From an uncultured Eubacterium sp. (GTDB lineage: Bacteria; Bacillota; Clostridia; Lachnospirales; Lachnospiraceae), in the NCBI GenBank assembly GCA_900547255.1, contig URGC01000093.1:1-9707 (forward strand): a stretch of DNA of 9,707 nucleotides. The letters are read 5' to 3'. A program made the position numbers and the translations under genes. Positions 5,900 to 9,707 of the stretch are shown piece by piece (the first letter of the stretch is position 1; the number at the start of each line of letters is the position of its first letter). A model generated the notes under the pieces. The model worked only from the letters and a program-made list of their open reading frames with translations. It did no database searches and was not told where the DNA came from.

Positions 5900-7246
5900 A
5901 TGAAAAACTCTTCTAATAAAATAGAAAATAGTTCTAAAAAATATACAAATTCTGATGATAATCTGGAAAAAAATGAACCTCAGATATCATCCGATAATTC
6001 GTCAAACCATTTTTCTGATACTGGCAGTAAAGAATCATCAGATCCAGCAGAAAAAATTCACAGGTTTATTCCGAACAGCAAATATTTCACTATATTATGT
6101 TATGCACTGCTTTTTGTTCTCGGCAGTATTCTTATCTATAAGTTTGTAGGTAATTTCCACGCAACAGTGAATGGTATTGGCTATATAATCAACCTGATAT
6201 CACCATTTTTGGCAGGTGCATTTATTGCCCTTGTTTTATTTCCGCTTGTCAAGCTCATGTATAGGAAAGTTTTTATAGGACTTTTTCATATGAAATCTGA
6301 TAAAGCCGCCAAATACCTTTCAATATTCTTTACATATGTTATTGCAATCGGACTTCTGATTCTGCTCCTCGGCGTTGTTATACCTCAGATTATCAAGAGT
6401 ATAACCGAGATTACAGAACAGCTTCCTGTATGGTACAAGTCGGCAATTACATTTATTGATGAATTTGAAGCTAACCACCCTGCGCTTAACGATACTATCG
6501 ATTATTCAGCAATCAATGATAAGATTGAGCAGGCACTTCCGGGCGTAATCTCATACGTTACCAGCATGCTTACTAACATTGTTCCTGTCGTTGTCAACAC
6601 ATCTGTTGCTATTGTCAAAGGACTTGTAAGCTTTATTATATCTATAATCGTGTCTGTTTATATGATTTCAGACCACAAAAATTTATTTTATCAGGGTCAG
6701 CGTCTTATGTACGCATTATTCCCTGTGAGAGCTGTGAATATTACTAAAGAGATTCTTAAAGAGAGTGCCAGCATATTTATAGGATTTATATTAGGCAAGG
6801 CTCTGGATTCGCTTATTATCGGCATAATATGCTTTGTACTTATGATGATATTCCAATTCCCTTACGCAGTACTTATCAGCGTTATTGTCGGAATTACCAA
6901 TATGATTCCATATTTTGGACCATATATCGGCGGTGCAATCGGATTCATATTCGTGCTTATCAATAATCCAATCAAAGCCCTGTTCTTCATCCTGCTGATT
7001 CTTGTTATCCAGCAGTTTGACGGACTCTACTTAGGGCCTAAGATTCTCGGCGACAGCACCGGATTATCACCACTGTGGGTTATCTTCGCAATTACCGTCG
7101 GCGGAAGCCTGTTTGGTGTGCTTGGAATGTTCCTCGGTGTCCCATGTATTGCCGTTATCAGTTACATTTTAAACAGAATTATCAAGTTCCTTCTTAGGAA
7201 AAAGGATGTCAATGTCCCTTCCTGTGATTCCCAGGACCGCATGTAA
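5900..7246 (+). CDS. AI-2E family transporter (multipass membrane protein)
   Basis: Integral membrane protein of 448 residues in the AI-2E exporter-like family (PF01594; relatives include TqsA, YdiK and YtvI). Members have been linked to efflux of autoinducer-2 or to ion antiport, so the substrate here cannot be read from sequence. Residues 1-55 are a hydrophilic Ser/Asn/Lys/Asp-rich tail without recognisable domain. Hydrophobic segments follow at about 62-80, 93-117, 139-163 and 225-257, then a cluster from 293 to 427. The family's C-terminal signature is clear: IPYFGPYIGGAIGF (336-349) and LYLGPKILGDSTGLSPLWV (376-394), then GSLFGVLGMFLGVPCIAVI (402-420). A soluble segment lies at about 164-224, as is usual for the family. 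The gene stands alone and converges on trmB. Confidence 0.9.
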   Translation: MKNSSNKIENSSKKYTNSDDNLEKNEPQISSDNSSNHFSDTGSKESSDPAEKIHRFIPNSKYFTILCYALLFVLGSILIYKFVGNFHATVNGIGYIINLISPFLAGAFIALVLFPLVKLMYRKVFIGLFHMKSDKAAKYLSIFFTYVIAIGLLILLLGVVIPQIIKSITEITEQLPVWYKSAITFIDEFEANHPALNDTIDYSAINDKIEQALPGVISYVTSMLTNIVPVVVNTSVAIVKGLVSFIISIIVSVYMISDHKNLFYQGQRLMYALFPVRAVNITKEILKESASIFIGFILGKALDSLIIGIICFVLMMIFQFPYAVLISVIVGITNMIPYFGPYIGGAIGFIFVLINNPIKALFFILLILVIQQFDGLYLGPKILGDSTGLSPLWVIFAITVGGSLFGVLGMFLGVPCIAVISYILNRIIKFLLRKKDVNVPSCDSQDRM

Positions 7247-7316
7247 ATCCTACGACATCATCCCAGTTCCTCTTGAAGCGGACGATACGCCTGTTTAACT
7301 TTTTATTACAAAATAA

Positions 7317-7395
7317 GGCATATGATATACACCTCAGCAGCGATGATTCGTGCTTATGCATAACCCCTCCATCATGCTTTTGTATATCATATGCC
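7317..7395. terminator. long hairpin between convergent genes, probable bidirectional terminator
   Basis: A perfect 15-bp inverted repeat (GGCATATGATATACA at 7317-7331, TGTATATCATATGCC at 7381-7395) encloses 49 nt. Inside, AGC-ATGAT (7339-7347, one bulged G) pairs with ATCATGCT (7371-7378). On the plus strand the stem is followed by CAAATTTTT-like sequence. On the minus strand it is followed by a T-rich run and begins seven nt after the trmB stop codon. The position suits termination of both genes, although the loop is larger than in a standard terminator. Confidence 0.65.
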
Positions 7396-7401
7396 AAATT
7401 T

Positions 7402-8040
7402 TTACCTTGTTGCCACAAGTTTACATATTGGATTTCCCTGGCTTGAGAATCGCTCCTCATACTCTGTACATACATTCCCCTCGTTAAGAACCGGGTCATT
7501 ATGAAGGTCGTATGTGCATACATCAAGATTCCAGCCTGCTTCCCTGACTTCCTCGACCGAGAAGTCGAAAAGTGGTCTGTTATCAGTCTTGAATTCCACT
7601 CTTCCGTCTTTCTTTAAAATGTCATTGTATCTTGCAAAGAACTGTCTTGATGTAAGTCTTCTCTTCGCATGTCTGTCCTTAGGCCATGGGTCTGAGAAGT
7701 TAAGGTATATTCTGTCCACCTCGTCCTTTGCGAACACCTCACATATGTTCTCCGCATCCATTCTTATAAATCTAAGGTTAGGAAGCTGTAATTCGTCCTG
7801 CTTCTCAACGGCACGCAGAAGCACGCTTGAATATTTCTCAATTCCAACATAATTAATGTCTGGATTCATCTGTGCAAGTGTTGATATAAATCTTCCTTTT
7901 CCCATTCCTATCTCAATATGAACAGGATTATTATTGCCGAACACCTCTGCCCATGTACCAGCCATTCCCTCTGGCTCTGTGTACACGTATTCGTTGGCAG
8001 TCATGACTTCCCTTGCTCCCGGAACATTTCTTAATCTCAT
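7402..8040 (-). CDS. trmB: tRNA (guanine-N7-)-methyltransferase TrmB
   Basis: SAM-dependent enzyme of 212 residues that methylates N7 of G46 in the variable loop of many tRNAs. The length is typical of bacterial TrmB. The SAM-binding motif I is EIGMGKGRF (43-51); other family signatures are GIEKY (66-70), the catalytic-region FSDPWPKDRHAKRRL (115-129), FKTDN (150-154) and the C-terminal TEYEERF (192-198). All key motifs are intact. The ATG at 8040 has no clear Shine-Dalgarno sequence: the 20 nt before it are AT-rich, with TATATA about eight nt upstream, so a very short leader is possible. The gene is monocistronic here, divergent from the carboxypeptidase gene and convergent with the transporter gene. 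It is not functionally tied to the nearby tRNA-Lys beyond the general tRNA theme. Confidence 0.96.
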   Translation of the reverse strand: MRLRNVPGAREVMTANEYVYTEPEGMAGTWAEVFGNNNPVHIEIGMGKGRFISTLAQMNPDINYVGIEKYSSVLLRAVEKQDELQLPNLRFIRMDAENICEVFAKDEVDRIYLNFSDPWPKDRHAKRRLTSRQFFARYNDILKKDGRVEFKTDNRPLFDFSVEEVREAGWNLDVCTYDLHNDPVLNEGNVCTEYEERFSSQGNPICKLVATR

Positions 8041-8162
8041 CTAATCTATATATAATCCGTATGGCTGTGCCGCGGATTCGTCCTTTCCCCCAGAATAAAC
8101 CTGAGTTTCTTAGAGCATTATATATGGAAATGTGATAATTGGCAATGTCGGATTAGATAAAC

Positions 8163-8191
8163 TTTACATTCAGTAAATATTACGCTAAAAT
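8163..8191 (+). promoter_or_regulatory. sigma70-type promoter of the carboxypeptidase gene
   Basis: TTTACA (8163-8168) and TAAAAT (8186-8191) are separated by 17 nt, each one base from consensus. Transcription would begin near 8198 and give a leader of about 26 nt before the ATG at 8224. This would make the upstream ATG at 8212 an even less likely start. Confidence 0.7.
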
Positions 8192-8213
8192 GTTATCATA
8201 TTTATTATTTTAT

Positions 8214-8217
8214 GAGG
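8214..8217 (+). promoter_or_regulatory. ribosome binding site setting the carboxypeptidase start
   Basis: GAGG lies six nt before the ATG at 8224. The in-frame ATG at 8212 overlaps this site and has only AT sequence before it, so 8224 is the better start. It also gives a canonical signal peptide beginning MFKNIFKKS. Confidence 0.75.
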
Positions 8218-8223
8218 TTATCT

Positions 8224-9657
8224 ATGTTTAAAAATATATTCAAGAAATCAATCACAGCCATATTAGCTGCTGTCACCATAGCTGTTCCTGCCATGAGCGC
8301 GGCGGTTCCAGCTATAGAGGGAATTACTGGCAGCACGTCAGATGTCACCGCATATGCGGCGACAACATCTACCATTAATTCGTCCAGCACATCTTCGCAG
8401 TCTGATCAGGAATGGCCAGTTGCCCCTGACCTGACTTCAGGAAGTGCTATTCTTATTGATGCAGATACCGGTGCAATTTTATATGAGAAAAATTCACATG
8501 AGATATCTTATCCAGCCAGCACAACCAAGATACTTACCGGACTTATCACGATTGAGAACTGTAGTCTTAATGACACAGTAACATTTTCAAGAGAAGCCGC
8601 TAACTCAGTAACATGGGAGGATTCACAGCTTGGAGCCAAAACCGGCGAGGAGATGACTGTTGAGCAGGTGCTGTATGGCATGCTTCTCCACTCTGCGAAT
8701 GAATTTGCATATGCATTAGGTGAACAGGTCGCAGGCTCTATGACAGCCTTTTCCAATATGATGAACGAGAGAGCCAAAGAACTTGGTGCCCTTAACACAC
8801 ATTTTGCGAATGCAAGCGGTCTGCATGACTTAAACCATTACACAACAGCGTATGACATGGCTATGATTGCCAAGGGATGTTATAACAATGCAACATTTAT
8901 TAATATAGATTCAACTTATACAAGTTACACAATACCGCCTACGAACAAAACTGCGACTGCGCGTACCTTCAAGCACAGACACCAGATGTTAAAGGGCAGG
9001 ACTTACGAATATGAATACTGCAAGGGTGGTAAGACAGGATTTACAGACCAGGCAGGATGCACACTTGTAACATTTGCGGAAAAAGATGATATGAGACTTA
9101 TCTGTGTTGTCTTCAAATCTGACTCTGAATTAAGATATGTCGATACACGTAACCTGTTTGACTGGGGCTTTGCTAATTTCAAGAAGCTCACAACCTCCGG
9201 TTCAACTATAAGCTCACTCTTTACAAGCGACAGCTTCTATGATTCAAAGGTATTTAACCAGTATAATCTCGACCTGAATCTGAATGCTTCGACGCTGACT
9301 CTTCCTAAGAATATGTCTGTGGGCGACGTAAGCGTCGATATAGACAATAATTATGCAACAACCAATGATAATGGGGTATATTCAGCAAGACTCGATTTTA
9401 AGGCAAAAGACAACGTTGTTGGCACTGCCACATTGAGAATCTCCACACCAGCTAATCTGGCAGCATCAAGTAATGCTCCATTATTAGTTACAGATTCATC
9501 TAATGCCAATTCGCCTAAGAAATGCATTGTTATCAATCTGTGGGCATTCATAGTAATTGCAGTGATGTTATTCATTCTTGGATACATGTTAAATATTATT
9601 AAATCAAGCCGCCGACGCAGAAGAAGACGTAGAGGCGGACGAAAGTTAAAAATGTAA
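8224..9657 (+). CDS. D-alanyl-D-alanine carboxypeptidase (class C low-molecular-weight PBP, peptidase S11)
   Basis: Penicillin-binding enzyme of 477 residues, acting outside the membrane, that removes the terminal D-Ala from peptidoglycan pentapeptides and so limits cross-linking. A signal peptide occupies about residues 1-26 to 45. The three active-site motifs are intact: S99-TTK102 with the acylated serine, S157-AN159, and K270-TG272. A beta-rich region (about 320-410) stands where PBP5_C lies in relatives, but it is only loosely similar by eye. The C-terminus is a predicted membrane helix (about 436-458) followed by eight consecutive arginines (463-470) and GGRKLKM. Family members more often end in an amphipathic anchor helix, so this is a true transmembrane anchor with a basic cytoplasmic end. 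The gene has its own promoter and no partner within the window. It could be called dacA/dacF-like; the paralogue cannot be decided. Confidence 0.93.
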   Translation: MFKNIFKKSITAILAAVTIAVPAMSAAVPAIEGITGSTSDVTAYAATTSTINSSSTSSQSDQEWPVAPDLTSGSAILIDADTGAILYEKNSHEISYPASTTKILTGLITIENCSLNDTVTFSREAANSVTWEDSQLGAKTGEEMTVEQVLYGMLLHSANEFAYALGEQVAGSMTAFSNMMNERAKELGALNTHFANASGLHDLNHYTTAYDMAMIAKGCYNNATFINIDSTYTSYTIPPTNKTATARTFKHRHQMLKGRTYEYEYCKGGKTGFTDQAGCTLVTFAEKDDMRLICVVFKSDSELRYVDTRNLFDWGFANFKKLTTSGSTISSLFTSDSFYDSKVFNQYNLDLNLNASTLTLPKNMSVGDVSVDIDNNYATTNDNGVYSARLDFKAKDNVVGTATLRISTPANLAASSNAPLLVTDSSNANSPKKCIVINLWAFIVIAVMLFILGYMLNIIKSSRRRRRRRRGGRKLKM

Positions 9658-9669
9658 TCTGGACATAAT

Positions 9670-9707
9670 GATACCAGGGTCAAAAGGTCAGAAAGCCGAT
9701 GCAAGCT
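9670..9707 (+). repeat. left arm of an intergenic palindromic repeat, cut by the window end
   Basis: About 12 bp after the carboxypeptidase stop comes GATACCAGGGTCAAAAGGTC, followed by AGAAAGCC and GATGCAAGCT. The words GGGTCAAAA and GATACCAG (the latter as its complement) also occur in the left-edge element at 3-98. The trailing GCAAGCT could be near the centre of a hairpin whose second arm lies beyond the window. It may be the terminator of the carboxypeptidase gene or a dispersed repeat. Confidence 0.4.

Noticed and set aside
7209..7526. 105-codon minus-strand frame across the 3' end of trmB
   Set aside because: It runs antisense through the hairpin region and out of frame with trmB, with no initiation signal.
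8041..8160. 7-bp inverted repeat TAATCCG/CGGATTA in the trmB/carboxypeptidase divergent region
   Set aside because: The arms are short and about 100 bp apart in AT-rich sequence, which is expected by chance.

Overview
The window looks like chromosomal DNA from a low-GC Gram-positive gut anaerobe of the Clostridia, most likely family Lachnospiraceae. Lachnospira (Eubacterium) eligens or a close relative is my best guess. This rests on AT-rich composition, GGAGG-type ribosome binding sites, a Gram-positive lipoprotein signal, a DUF5685 plus J-protein pair that I associate with this family, and intergenic repeats that I recall from that genus. No database search was possible, so the taxon is an inference.

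Layout. Positions 1-458 hold no convincing gene. They contain a nested inverted-repeat element (3-98) and a copy of a dispersed repeat (about 115-251). A secreted, probably lipid-anchored DUF885 metallopeptidase-like protein follows on the plus strand (459-2432); its signal peptide is stretched by five 15-bp tandem repeats. Facing it on the minus strand are three genes, read from right to left: a small RelA/SpoT-type alarmone synthetase (4175-5002), a DUF5685 protein (3254-4087), and a J-domain protein with a cysteine-rich tail (2463-3257). The last two overlap by GTGA and are surely co-translated. Upstream of this cluster, in inverted orientation, is a second copy of the dispersed repeat (about 5201-5390).

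Next on the minus strand comes tRNA-Lys(CTT), a complete unit with a sigma70-type promoter and an intrinsic terminator. A plus-strand AI-2E family membrane transporter (5900-7246) converges on trmB (7402-8040, minus). A 79-nt hairpin between them probably terminates both. A plus-strand D-alanyl-D-alanine carboxypeptidase with its own promoter (8224-9657) closes the window, and the final 38 bases look like the left arm of another intergenic palindrome.

Functionally this is mostly housekeeping content: peptidoglycan trimming (DacA), tRNA modification (TrmB), tRNA-Lys and stringent-response nucleotide synthesis. There is no phage, transposase, CRISPR array or toxin-antitoxin pair. The least understood part is the DUF5685/J-protein pair. 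DUF5685 carries two Asp-rich motifs that resemble squalene/phytoene synthases, and it is translationally coupled to a type III J-protein ending in a cysteine string.
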